Source: Pseudomonadota bacterium
GTDB taxonomy: Bacteria > Pseudomonadota > Gammaproteobacteria > Burkholderiales > Burkholderiaceae_C
Assembly: GCA_018241225.1 (NCBI GenBank)
Contig: JAFEEG010000001.1
Coordinates: 62,001-126,000, forward strand
DNA length: 64,000 nt
Reading direction: 5' to 3'
Both the position numbers and the translations under genes were made by a program. The notes below the pieces were generated by a model that had not been told where the DNA came from, ran no database searches, and was given only the letters and a program-made list of their open reading frames with translations. Below, piece by piece: positions 18,074-26,597 of this stretch; position 1 is the first letter of the stretch, and each line of letters starts with the position of its first letter.

Positions 18074-19726
18074 TCAAACGGGAATCTCGACGTGCACGGC
18101 CGTGCCGGCCTGCGCACGCTGCACGTAGGCCCGCCCGCCCAGCGCCGCAGCGCGGGCCGTGATGGACTTGGGCGTGAAGTCGCACTCGTTGGCGGCGCCT
18201 TCGTTGTCGACCTGGATGCGCAAGAGCCCATGGTCGCAACGCACCTGCACCAGCGCGTGCCGGGCCATGGTGTGGCGAACGATGTTGCTCAGCGCCTCGC
18301 GCACGATCTGCAGCACCTCGGCGGCCAGCCGGTCGCTGCAGGGCACGTCCTTTTCCTCCAGCTCCACCTGGATGTCCACGCCGTGGAACTCGCGGATGAG
18401 CCGCACCTGCTGGCGCAGCGCGGCGGCCAGCGGGTGCTGTGCTTCTTCGCTCTTGGCGCAGCTGCGCACGCCTTGCGCAAAGCTGCGCAGGTCGCCGATG
18501 ACCTGGGTCGACATGGCAATCAGCCGGTCCAGGTCTTCATTGAGCGGGTTGGCCGGATCGGCCTTGCAGCGCAGCGCACTCAGGCCGTAGCGAAGGCCGA
18601 TGTAGGGCTGCACGGCACTGTCGTGCAGGTCCATCGCGATCTTCTGGCGCTCGGCCGAGGCCGCATCGGTGGCCAGGTGGTCCAGCACCTCGATGTTCTC
18701 GATCAGGGGAAGCGCCTGCGCAGTCACCTGGTGCAGGAACAGCGCGTCCTTGCGGCCGAGCCTTGGCGTCCTGACGGCCACGTAGATGCGCCCGCCGGCC
18801 GCTCCCAGCCGCACCGGCGCGCTGATGAACGAGCCTGCACCCAGAACCGCGCCGATTGCCACACCGGTCTCCCGCGCCAGCGAACGCCATTGCCCTTGCT
18901 CCAGATCGTGGGCCGCGCCGCGCCAGTGTTCGGGGTGGCGCAGCGACTTGAAGGCCAGCAGGTGCGCGGGCATGTCCGGCAGCAGCGACGCTGCCAGGTC
19001 CGGATCGATCGCGCCGCTGTCGCGAAGGGCAATCCCCTGCTGCGCCAGGCGAACCGATACGGGGCTGTCGTCTTCGCCGCGCAGCACCAACAGGCACAGC
19101 GACGCACCGTAGTAGTCGCGCACGGCCTCCAGCAAACCCTGAACTGTCTGGCCTGCCCCGAAGCGCGGGTTGGCGATGTTGCTCACCCGTCGCTGCAGCG
19201 CCAGCCGCCGGCGCAACTCCAGCTTGGACTCGCCCCAATGGGCAATCATGAGCCCCAGCAGCACCAGCAGGGCAGCGCGCCCCAGAAGGGCGGACGCGTC
19301 CTGCGCCCGCTGGACGAAGACAAGCCCCACGCCCAGGAAGAGCAGAACCGCGCCCAGCGTGACACGCACACCTTCGCGCCAGCCCCAGTGAAATGAGGCG
19401 CTCAGGATCGCAAAGTAGAAGAACAGGTAGTAGACGCTGTGCGCACCGCCGCTGCAGGCAACAAGGGCGGCGTACAGCGGCAGGTCCAGCCAGTGCCAGC
19501 GCAGGCCGATGAGCACGTGCGGGCCGCGCTCGCACAGCACGAACAGGCTGATCGACACCGCGACATACGCGCCGATGGCCAGCGGCAGGCACTGCTCCAG
19601 GCGCGACTGGCCCGGAACGTCGATGAACAGGCCGAGAAAGGCGACGAACACGAGCGCCAGGCGCATGCGAGCCAGCGTGCATGTTTCGGAGTACTCATCC
19701 AGGATCGGGTCCAGGTTTCTCGCCAC
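18074..19726 (-). CDS. NarX-type sensor histidine kinase with membrane N-terminus
   Basis: A 550-residue sensor. Residues 20-165 hold about five or six hydrophobic helices with no large periplasmic loop, followed by a GAF-like region (about 185-340) and a HisKA_3 dimerisation helix with phospho-acceptor H368 in AMDLHDSAVQPYIG. The HATPase_c domain shows the N box REALSNIVRH (N481) and a G1-like DNEG at 507. Start is GTG at 19726, preceded by GAAGAGGAGG. The absence of an extracellular domain suggests it senses a membrane or cytoplasmic signal. It pairs with the response regulator 28 bases downstream. Confidence 0.92.
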   Translation of the reverse strand: MARNLDPILDEYSETCTLARMRLALVFVAFLGLFIDVPGQSRLEQCLPLAIGAYVAVSISLFVLCERGPHVLIGLRWHWLDLPLYAALVACSGGAHSVYYLFFYFAILSASFHWGWREGVRVTLGAVLLFLGVGLVFVQRAQDASALLGRAALLVLLGLMIAHWGESKLELRRRLALQRRVSNIANPRFGAGQTVQGLLEAVRDYYGASLCLLVLRGEDDSPVSVRLAQQGIALRDSGAIDPDLAASLLPDMPAHLLAFKSLRHPEHWRGAAHDLEQGQWRSLARETGVAIGAVLGAGSFISAPVRLGAAGGRIYVAVRTPRLGRKDALFLHQVTAQALPLIENIEVLDHLATDAASAERQKIAMDLHDSAVQPYIGLRYGLSALRCKADPANPLNEDLDRLIAMSTQVIGDLRSFAQGVRSCAKSEEAQHPLAAALRQQVRLIREFHGVDIQVELEEKDVPCSDRLAAEVLQIVREALSNIVRHTMARHALVQVRCDHGLLRIQVDNEGAANECDFTPKSITARAAALGGRAYVQRAQAGTAVHVEIPV

Positions 19727-19782
19727 GACGGCCTCCTCTTCGCCTTGAGGCCCGTCAATTCACCCGGGCCAAAGAGTAACAC

Positions 19783-19833
19783 TTACGTAATCATTTGTAT
19801 CTTGGTTATCCGCATTCCGCAATGAGAGTTACG
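19783..19833. promoter_or_regulatory. Candidate operator/promoter region upstream of the kinase gene
   Basis: This AT-richer stretch contains the palindrome TTACGTAA (19783-19790) and, about 40 bases away, a second TTACGT within GAGAGTTACGTGTGAAC. Two related half-sites upstream of a two-component operon would suit autoregulation by its LuxR-type regulator. No consensus -35/-10 pair was identified, so this is tentative. Confidence 0.3.
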
Positions 19834-19919
19834 TGTGAACCTTTCCCATTGCGACATTTGACACGAAAGTTCACAGTCCCATGGCGCAAAGGAACCTGGC
19901 TCGCACGTTCGTGGGCGCG

Positions 19920-19943
19920 AAAAAAAGCCCGCCTGAAGCGGGC
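19920..19943 (-). terminator. Intrinsic terminator of dusA
   Basis: On the minus strand GCCCGC-TTCAG-GCGGGC is followed directly by seven T residues. It lies 25 bases past the dusA stop codon and has the form of a Rho-independent terminator. Confidence 0.88.
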
Positions 19944-19967
19944 CCTGGATCGGATTTCAGGCCTGGG

Positions 19968-21002
19968 TCACGCAGCAGCCTGTATTGGCGATGCGTCCTT
20001 GCTGACGCGCGAGCGGGCCAGTTGCATCACCTCGTGCGGCGGCAGGTGCTTGAGGCGGTGGTCGCTCCACACCTGGCGCCAGCGGCGCGCACCGGGCAGC
20101 CCGTTGCACAGGCCCAGCATGTGGCGGGCGATCGAATACCAGTGCGTGCCGTGCGCGGCGGCCTCGCGCACCATGTAGTCGCACATGCGTTCCTCGATGT
20201 CCTCGCGCGTGAGCGACCGGGGCTCCTCGCCAAAGAACTCGGCATCCCATTCGGCCAGCCACCAGGGGTTGTGATAGGCCTCGCGGCCCACCATCACGCC
20301 GTCGAGCAGGCGCAGTTGCTGATGCACCGCCTGGGTTTCGGCAAAGCCGCCATTGATGGAGATGGTGAGGTGCGCGAACTCGTGCTTGAGGCGGTGCACC
20401 ATCTCGTAGCGCAGCGGCGGAATCTCGCGGTTTTCCTTGGGCGACAGGCCCTTGAGCCAGGCATTGCGCGCATGCACGACGAAGGTCTTGCAGCCGGCCT
20501 CGCTCACCTGGCCGATGAAGTCGCGCACGAACTCGTAGCGCTCGATCTTGTCGATGCCGATGCGGTGCTTGACCGTGACCGGCAAGCGGGTGGCGTCGAC
20601 CATGGCCTTGACGCAGTCGGCCACCAACTGCGGCTCGTTCATGAGGCAGGCGCCGAAGGCGCCGCGCTGCACGCGCTCGCTGGGGCAGCCGCAGTTGAGG
20701 TTGACCTCGTCGTAGCCCCATTCCTCGGCCAGGCGCGCGCACCGGGCCAGGTCGTCGGGCTCGCTGCCGCCCAGTTGCAGCGCCACCGGGTGCTCTTCCT
20801 GGTTGAAGCGCAGGTGGCGCGGCACGTCGCCATGCAGCAGCGCGCCGGTGGTCACCATCTCGGTGTACAGCAGCGTGCGGCGGCTCAGGAGCCGGTGCAG
20901 GTAGCGGCAATGCCGGTCGGTCCAGTCCATCATGGGAGCGACGGAGACGCGACTGGCGTCGAATTCGGCAGGAAGGGGTTCGGGGGTCAGGATGTCTGTC
21001 AC
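19968..21002 (-). CDS. dusA: tRNA-dihydrouridine(20/20a) synthase DusA
   Basis: FMN enzyme that reduces U20/U20a in the tRNA D-loop. It has 344 residues, normal for DusA. Visible signatures are SVAPMMDWTDRHCRYL near the N-terminus, EMVTTGALLHGD, LQLGGSEPDDLA, NLNCGCPSERVQRGAFGACL with the catalytic Cys, VKHRIGID, VHARNAWLKGLSPKENREIP and INGGF. The GLSPKEN stretch is DusA-specific against DusB/C. It has its own terminator and no operon partner. Confidence 0.96.
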   Translation of the reverse strand: MTDILTPEPLPAEFDASRVSVAPMMDWTDRHCRYLHRLLSRRTLLYTEMVTTGALLHGDVPRHLRFNQEEHPVALQLGGSEPDDLARCARLAEEWGYDEVNLNCGCPSERVQRGAFGACLMNEPQLVADCVKAMVDATRLPVTVKHRIGIDKIERYEFVRDFIGQVSEAGCKTFVVHARNAWLKGLSPKENREIPPLRYEMVHRLKHEFAHLTISINGGFAETQAVHQQLRLLDGVMVGREAYHNPWWLAEWDAEFFGEEPRSLTREDIEERMCDYMVREAAAHGTHWYSIARHMLGLCNGLPGARRWRQVWSDHRLKHLPPHEVMQLARSRVSKDASPIQAAA

Positions 21003-21080
21003 GTGAGGGGTGCGGCCAAGGCGCCGCCCTCGATTTTCGCCGACATCGCGCAGGCCGGCGCCCGGGCCGGCCTTTGCCGC

Positions 21081-21647
21081 TCAGAGCTGGCTGAAGGAGG
21101 TGCGCAGGCCCAGGTAGTCCGTCGGGCCGTTGCTCTCCGGCGGGTTCCCGTTGGCCGACAGCCAGGCAGAGATGCTGGGCAGGCGCTTGCTGAAGTACGA
21201 CTGCAGATCGCGCCAGTCCCCGTTGGGCTGGTGCGAGGCCGAGACTTCGAGCGCCTCGATGCCCATGGCGCGCAGGCTGCTCACCATGGCCAGCGCCCTG
21301 CCCTCGAGCATGTGCACCGGCACGTTGCGGCCCTGGGAAAGGATCTCCTCCAGGATGCGCCGGTTGACCACGAACTCAGGCCACGAGCGCTTGCCGCTCG
21401 CATCGTTGAGCTTGCGAAACGCCCAGTGCAGGTTGCTGGCGAAGACCACCGCCACCCGCGTGGCCTGCAGAACATGCTGCTCCGACTGCTGCGCCTGCAG
21501 GCGCACCGACCACCAGATGGCAGCGACGACACCCGCCGTCTGCACCCAGGCGGCCCAACCGACCGCGTTCATCGGATAGGCCAGCCATGCGGCGCCAGCC
21601 AGTGCCAACACCAGGGCTGCACCCACGACCACCAGCTTGTTTCGCAT
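21081..21647 (-). CDS. Hypothetical membrane-anchored protein
   Basis: A 188-residue protein I do not recognise. Two hydrophobic helices are near the N-terminus (about residues 5-24 and 30-48), followed by a soluble, probably cytoplasmic or periplasmic helical domain containing ASNLHWAFRKLND and GDWRDLQSYFSKRLPS. A paired-helix anchor plus helical tail resembles phage/strain-variable membrane unknowns but no motif supports a function. The next gene on the same strand ends 36 bases upstream, so the two may be cotranscribed. Confidence 0.7.
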   Translation of the reverse strand: MRNKLVVVGAALVLALAGAAWLAYPMNAVGWAAWVQTAGVVAAIWWSVRLQAQQSEQHVLQATRVAVVFASNLHWAFRKLNDASGKRSWPEFVVNRRILEEILSQGRNVPVHMLEGRALAMVSSLRAMGIEALEVSASHQPNGDWRDLQSYFSKRLPSISAWLSANGNPPESNGPTDYLGLRTSFSQL

Positions 21648-21683
21648 GTTGTTTTCCTTTTTTTGCCAGGACTGGCCCCACCC

Positions 21684-21902
21684 TCAGGTCCGCGGACCGT
21701 CCTTGCCGAACATCTTTCGAATAGCCGCCACCCCAGCCACCAACGCGTCCGAGTAGCTGCCATACGGCGTGCAGGAGGCCTCCAACGCCACGTAGGGCAT
21801 GAAGTCTTCCAGCTGATGGTCCGAGCCTTCCATCAGCACCCAATAGAACTCCCCCACCTCCAGTTCGTGGACGGTCAGGGCGATGTTGCGCAAGGTCCCC
21901 AT
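21684..21902 (-). CDS. Hypothetical small protein (72 aa)
   Basis: A 72-residue acidic protein (MGTLRNIALTVHELEVGEFY at the N-terminus, ending FGKDGPRT) with no signal peptide or membrane segment. The sequence looks like a genuine small globular domain: regular hydrophobic spacing and GEFYWVLMEG, DFMPYVALEA. I know no family for it. It lies upstream of, and on the same strand as, the membrane unknown at 21081. Confidence 0.6.
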   Translation of the reverse strand: MGTLRNIALTVHELEVGEFYWVLMEGSDHQLEDFMPYVALEASCTPYGSYSDALVAGVAAIRKMFGKDGPRT

Positions 21903-22088
21903 GAAGAAAAAACTATTCCATTTCAGACAGGGGAATCGTAGGTAGCCCCCGGCCCTCCGCCTAGACGACTATTTCACGAATAAACACAAATGTGGCATTT
22001 AGTATCAGTTTCTCACATGCGGCGGGTCTCGAAAAGGCGTACAGCTTTACTTGCGCGACAAATCGGGCACAGGGCAAGGAGAGACACC

Positions 22089-22496
22089 ATGAAGAAATTC
22101 ATCTTGGACCATCACATGACCTCGCTGATCGGCGGTGGCTTCTACCCCACCGGCCATTCGATGATCATGTTTCCCAGCCTTGAAGACGCGAATCGCATCG
22201 GCCACCAGCTGATCGAGGACGGCGTGATCAGCGGCGACGAGATCTACCTGGTCACGTCCGAGGACGTCCTGGAGCAGATCGCGCCCACCACCAAGCTATC
22301 GGACTACCCGCTGCCTTCCGCCGGCACCGAGGCAGCCACCGTGCGCACCTACATCCGGCTGGCCCGCGAGGGGCATGCCGGCCTGCTGGTGAAGACACGC
22401 GACGAGGCAGTGGCGGAAAAGGTGATGGTGGTGGTGCGCCAGGCGCCCTTTTCCATCGCCGAGCGCTATCGGCGGCTGGTGATCGAAGACTTGTAA
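22089..22496 (+). CDS. Unknown protein, paralogue of the gene at 42606
   Basis: A 135-residue soluble protein. The ATG at 22089 follows AAGGAGAG and is preferred over upstream starts in the same frame. It shares a pattern with the protein at 42606-43130: an N-terminal strand ending in FPS followed by a helix rich in Ala, a central helical linker, a strand GLLVK/WLIVR, and a C-terminal ERYRRLVIEDL / QRYGRLVIEEL helix. This looks like a duplicated small alpha/beta (ferredoxin-like) fold; the function is unknown to me. The gene stands alone, convergent with ybaL. Confidence 0.8.
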   Translation: MKKFILDHHMTSLIGGGFYPTGHSMIMFPSLEDANRIGHQLIEDGVISGDEIYLVTSEDVLEQIAPTTKLSDYPLPSAGTEAATVRTYIRLAREGHAGLLVKTRDEAVAEKVMVVVRQAPFSIAERYRRLVIEDL

Positions 22497-22520
22497 GGCC
22501 GCAAGGCCGGTCCACAGCCC

Positions 22521-24230
22521 TTAGTGGGCCGCAGCCGGCGCCGCCGCCGGGCCGGCCCGGTTGAGCACATCCCGCGCCATGGCGTGGGCCAGTTCCTGCT
22601 CGCCCAGGAAGACCGTGGCCGAGGCCTCCTGGCTGAGCAGTTGCGCCTGCGCTTCGTCATGGCTGCGCACCACCACCTGGATCGACGGATTCAATGCGCG
22701 GGCGGTTTCGATCATCTGGCGCACGTTGATGGCCGCCGGCGTGGCAATGGCCAGCACCCGGGCCCGCGCAATGTGCGCCTGCACCAGCACGGTGGGGTCG
22801 GCCGCGTCGCCCCACACGGCGGCCACGCCCTGGGCGCGCAGCTTCTCGACCAGCTCGCGGTTCTGCTCGGCCACCACGTAGGGCACGTCGCCGGCGCCCA
22901 GCATGGCGGCAATGCGCCGCCCCACCCGGCCGTAGCCCACCAGCACAACCTGGCGCGACAGGTAGCGCGCGTCGGTGGTCATCGGCAACTCGGCCATGGG
23001 ATCGACGCGCGACTCGAAGGCCCGGGCGAGCGCCGAATGCTTGTGCAGCCAGCGCTGCACCGGCGAAATGAGGGCGAACCACAGCGGGTTGGTGGCAATT
23101 GAAATCAGCGCGCCGGCCAGGATGAGGTTGCGCCCCTCCATGGGCAGCAACTCCAGCGCAACGCCCAGCCCCGCCAGGATGAAGGAGAACTCGCCGATCT
23201 GCGCCAGGCTGGCGCAGATGGTGAGCGCGGTGCCCAGCGGGTAGCGAAACAGCAGCACGATGGACAGCGCCGCAAGCGACTTGCCCACCACGATCACCAG
23301 CACCACCGCCAGCACCTGCAGGGGCCGCTCGATGATGACCATGGGATCGAACAGCATGCCCACCGACACGAAGAACAGCACGGCAAACGCGTCGCGCAGC
23401 GGCAGCGACTCCTGCGCCGCGCGGTGGCTGAACTCCGACTCGCGCAGCACCATGCCGGCAAAGAAGGCGCCCAGCGCAAACGAAACGCCGAACAGCGCTG
23501 CCGACGCGAACGCAATGCTGACGGCCGCCGCGATGACGCACAGGGTGAACAGTTCGCGCGAGCCGGTACGCGTGACCTGCCACAGCAGCCACGGCAGCAC
23601 CCGCCGCCCCACCACCAGCATCACCGCCACAAAGCCGCCCACCTGCAAGAGGGTCAGGCCCAGGGTCTGCCACACGCTCTGCCCGTTGGCGGCGCCGACG
23701 CGGCCCATGGCCTCGGCAAAGGCCGGCAGCAACACCAGCACGAGCACCATGGCCAGGTCTTCCACCACCAGCCAGCCGACCGCGATGCGCCCGACGTAGG
23801 TGTCGAGCAGGCCCAGGCTTTCCAGTGCGCGCAGCAGCACCACCGTGCTGGCCACCGACAGTGCCAGCCCGAACACCAGCGCCGCGCCCAGGTCCCAGTC
23901 CCACCAGTGCGCCAGGCTTCCGCCCAGCAGCGTGGCCACCGTCATCTGCACCAGCGCGCCGGGCACGGCGATCTTGCGCACGGCCAACAGGTCGTCCATG
24001 GAAAAGTGCAGCCCCACGCCGAACATGAGCAGCATCACGCCGATCTCGGCCAGTTGCGCGGCAATGTGGGCGTCTGCCACGAAGCCGGGCGTGAAGGGCC
24101 CGATGATGACGCCGGCCAGCAGGTAGCCGACCAGTGCGGGCAAGCGGGCCCGCACGGCCACGAAGCCCAGGATGAGTGCGAGCCCGAGGCCCGCGGCGAT
24201 GGTGTTGATGAGGGAAGCGGCGTGCGGCAT
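22521..24230 (-). CDS. ybaL: YbaL-type cation:proton antiporter (CPA2 family, KefB-like)
   Basis: Inner-membrane CPA2 antiporter fused to a cytoplasmic RCK/TrkA-N domain, 569 residues from the ATG at 24228-24230 (E. coli YbaL is about 558). The first 400 residues carry about 12 TM helices with VGYLLAGVIIGPFTPGFVAD, LLMFGVGLHFSMDDL and SHRAAQESLPLRDAFAVLFF. The C-terminal domain begins at VVLVGYGRVGRRIA (Rossmann GxGxxG) and binds nucleotide or a redox ligand to gate transport. The frame continues upstream to 24410 but that part has no membrane or family character. Confidence 0.93.
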   Translation of the reverse strand: MPHAASLINTIAAGLGLALILGFVAVRARLPALVGYLLAGVIIGPFTPGFVADAHIAAQLAEIGVMLLMFGVGLHFSMDDLLAVRKIAVPGALVQMTVATLLGGSLAHWWDWDLGAALVFGLALSVASTVVLLRALESLGLLDTYVGRIAVGWLVVEDLAMVLVLVLLPAFAEAMGRVGAANGQSVWQTLGLTLLQVGGFVAVMLVVGRRVLPWLLWQVTRTGSRELFTLCVIAAAVSIAFASAALFGVSFALGAFFAGMVLRESEFSHRAAQESLPLRDAFAVLFFVSVGMLFDPMVIIERPLQVLAVVLVIVVGKSLAALSIVLLFRYPLGTALTICASLAQIGEFSFILAGLGVALELLPMEGRNLILAGALISIATNPLWFALISPVQRWLHKHSALARAFESRVDPMAELPMTTDARYLSRQVVLVGYGRVGRRIAAMLGAGDVPYVVAEQNRELVEKLRAQGVAAVWGDAADPTVLVQAHIARARVLAIATPAAINVRQMIETARALNPSIQVVVRSHDEAQAQLLSQEASATVFLGEQELAHAMARDVLNRAGPAAAPAAAH

Positions 24231-24292
24231 GGCGCTTATGTTGCACGCAAGAAGAGCGCCTGCCGCCGCAAGCCCTTCAATTCCCTCTGTCT

Positions 24293-25636
24293 TCAACCGG
24301 CCATGCGACTGTCCTTGGCATTGACCATCTCTTCCGGCTCCTGCGACTCGACCCAGCTTTCGTTGTTCAGGCCGGCCTTGAGCCGTTCCTCGTCCAGCGC
24401 GCCGGTCCACTTGGCCACCACGATGGTCGCCACGCCGTTGCCCACCAGGTTGGTGAGCGCCCGGGCCTCGGACATGAAGCGATCGATGCCCAGGATGAGC
24501 GCCAAGCCCGCCACCGGCACATGGCCCACCGCCGACAGCGTGGCCGCCAGCACGATGAAGCCGCTACCCGTGACGCCCGCCGCGCCCTTGGAGGTCAGCA
24601 GCAGCACCGCCAGCAACGTGAGCTCCTGGATCAGCGTCATCGGCGTATTGGTGGCCTGGGCGATGAACACCGCCGCCATGGTGAGGTAGATGGACGTGCC
24701 ATCGAGGTTGAACGAATAGCCGGTGGGAATGACCAGGCCCACGCAGGTCTTGTCGGCGCCCAGGTTCTCCATCTTCTCCATCATGCGCGGCAGCACCGAC
24801 TCGGAAGACGAGGTGCCCAGCACGATCAGGAGCTCTTCCTTGATGTACTTGATGAACTTCCAGATCGAGAAGCCGTGCACCTTCGCAATGGTGCCCAGCA
24901 CCACGAAGATGAACAGCAGGCAGGTGAGGTAGAAGGTGCCCATCAGCTTGCCCAGCTGGAACAGCGACGACACGCCGTACTTGCCGATGGTGAAGGACAT
25001 CGCCCCGAAGGCGCCGATGGGCGCCAGCTTCATGATGTAGCCGATGATCACGAACAGCACGTGCGAGCTCTTCTCGATCATGTCGAACACCAGCGTGCCG
25101 CGCCCGCCGAAGCGGTGCAGCGCAAAGCCCGTGAGCACGGCCACCAGCAGCACCTGCAGGATCTCGCCCTTGGCGAAGGCGTCGATCACCGTGTTGGGAA
25201 TGATGTGCAGCAGGAAGTCGACCGTGCCTTCCATCTTGCCTGGGCCGGTGTAGGCAGCCAGCGCCTTGGTGTCCAGGCTGGCGGGGTCGACGTTCATGCC
25301 GGCGCCGGGCTGGAACAGGTTGACCAGCACCAGGCCCACCACCAGCGCAATGCTGCTGACGATCTCGAAGTACAGCAGGGCCAGGCCGCCGGTCTTGCCC
25401 ACCTTCTTCATGTCTTCCATGCCGGCAATGCCCACCACCACCGTGCAGAAGATGATTGGCGCGATGAGCATCTTGATGAGCTTGATGAAAGCATCGCCCA
25501 GCGGCTTCATCATCTCGCCCAGGGATGGCGCGAAGTGGCCCAGCAAGATGCCGACGACCACCGCGACGATCACCTGGAAATACAGCGAGCGGTACAGGGG
25601 CAGCTTGGGCTTTGTCGTTGTCGTGCCTGATTCCAT
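24293..25636 (-). CDS. dctA: C4-dicarboxylate transporter DctA
   Basis: Sodium/proton-coupled importer of succinate, fumarate and malate in the DAACS family, 447 residues. Characteristic segments are [39 protein letters not shown] (serine-rich re-entrant loop), [20 protein letters not shown] and the C-terminal [23 protein letters not shown] ribosome site precedes the ATG. A strong terminator for the upstream gene ends only 33 bases before the start, so either dctA depends on readthrough or its promoter overlaps that hairpin. Confidence 0.96.
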   Translation of the reverse strand: MESGTTTTKPKLPLYRSLYFQVIVAVVVGILLGHFAPSLGEMMKPLGDAFIKLIKMLIAPIIFCTVVVGIAGMEDMKKVGKTGGLALLYFEIVSSIALVVGLVLVNLFQPGAGMNVDPASLDTKALAAYTGPGKMEGTVDFLLHIIPNTVIDAFAKGEILQVLLVAVLTGFALHRFGGRGTLVFDMIEKSSHVLFVIIGYIMKLAPIGAFGAMSFTIGKYGVSSLFQLGKLMGTFYLTCLLFIFVVLGTIAKVHGFSIWKFIKYIKEELLIVLGTSSSESVLPRMMEKMENLGADKTCVGLVIPTGYSFNLDGTSIYLTMAAVFIAQATNTPMTLIQELTLLAVLLLTSKGAAGVTGSGFIVLAATLSAVGHVPVAGLALILGIDRFMSEARALTNLVGNGVATIVVAKWTGALDEERLKAGLNNESWVESQEPEEMVNAKDSRMAG

Positions 25637-25669
25637 TTTTTCTTCCTCCTTGCTTCAGTCGAAGCGCAC

Positions 25670-25698
25670 AAAAAAAGAAACCCGCCGAAGCGGGTTTC
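25670..25698 (-). terminator. Intrinsic terminator between phbB and dctA
   Basis: On the minus strand GAAACCCGC-TTCG-GCGGGTTTC forms a 9-bp stem with a UUCG tetraloop, followed directly by seven T residues. This is a textbook Rho-independent terminator, 26 bases past the phbB stop. Confidence 0.93.
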
Positions 25699-25724
25699 TG
25701 ACTCAAATATTGCTCATTGGCAAC

Positions 25725-26462
25725 TCAATGCATGTGCAGGCCGCCGTTGACCGGGAAGTCGGCACCGGTGGAATAGCCGCCTTCGTCGCTCGACAGCCAC
25801 GAAATGATCGAGGCAATTTCGCTGGGCTCGCCCAGGCGCTTGACCGGGATGGTGCCCACGATCTTGTCCAGCACTTCCTGGCGGATGGCCTTGACCATGT
25901 CGGTGCCGATGTAGCCTGGGCTCACGGTGTTGACCGTCACGCCCTTGGTGGCCAGCTCTTGCGCCAGCGCCATGGTGAAGCCGTGCATGCCGGCCTTGGC
26001 GGCCGAGTAGTTGGTCTGGCCGGCCTGGCCCTTGGCGCCGTTGACCGAGCTGATGTTGACGATGCGGCCCCAGCCCTTTTCCACCATGTCGCCCACCACC
26101 TGCTTGGTGACGTTGAACATGCTGTTGAGGTTGGTCTCGATGACGGCGCCCCAGTCCTCGGGCGTCATCTTCAGGAACATGCGGTCGCGCGTGATGCCGG
26201 CATTGTTGACCAGCACGTCGATGGTGCCGTGCTCCGCCTTGGCCTTGGCAAAGGCCTCGACGGTGGACTGCCAGTCGCCGACATTGCCTACCGAGGCATG
26301 GAACTCGTAGCCCTCGGCTTTTTGCTCGGCCAGCCATTTGGCGTAGTCGCGGGTGGGGCCGCAACCTGCGATGACCGTGAAGCCGTCCTTGTGGAGGCGT
26401 TGGCAAATGGCGGTTCCGATACCTCCCATGCCACCCGTGACGTATGCGACCTTCTTGCTCAT
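25725..26462 (-). CDS. phbB: Acetoacetyl-CoA reductase (NADPH), PHB synthesis
   Basis: Short-chain dehydrogenase making (R)-3-hydroxybutyryl-CoA from acetoacetyl-CoA, 245 residues. The nucleotide-binding loop is TGGMGGIGT (9-17), NNAG at about 86-89, and the catalytic S138/S139, Y152 and K156 lie in NISSVNGAKGQAGQTNYSAA. The segments KMTPEDWGAVIETNLNSMFN and NTVSPGYIGTDM are typical of PhbB against FabG. It is separate from the phaC-phaA genes, about 18 kb away, and ends at its own terminator. Confidence 0.93.
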   Translation of the reverse strand: MSKKVAYVTGGMGGIGTAICQRLHKDGFTVIAGCGPTRDYAKWLAEQKAEGYEFHASVGNVGDWQSTVEAFAKAKAEHGTIDVLVNNAGITRDRMFLKMTPEDWGAVIETNLNSMFNVTKQVVGDMVEKGWGRIVNISSVNGAKGQAGQTNYSAAKAGMHGFTMALAQELATKGVTVNTVSPGYIGTDMVKAIRQEVLDKIVGTIPVKRLGEPSEIASIISWLSSDEGGYSTGADFPVNGGLHMH

Positions 26463-26597
26463 GATCTTTCCTTCTTCATGTGAACAACTTCCCCTAAGGG
26501 CCGAACCACTTTAGCGAGATTGCGTGACGCCATCGTCTCAGGAAAACACCAAGGAATTGGGCAACGATATGTCACACACCGTGCCTAAACTGCGCTG

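Noticed and set aside
22500..22512. Small GGCC-GCAA-GGCC hairpin between two convergent genes as a terminator
   Set aside because: Stem is only 4 bp and no T-run follows on either strand.
24231..24410. N-terminal extension of YbaL by 60 residues
   Set aside because: The extension overlaps dctA's end, has no membrane helix, and the family N-terminus starts at the ATG at 24230.
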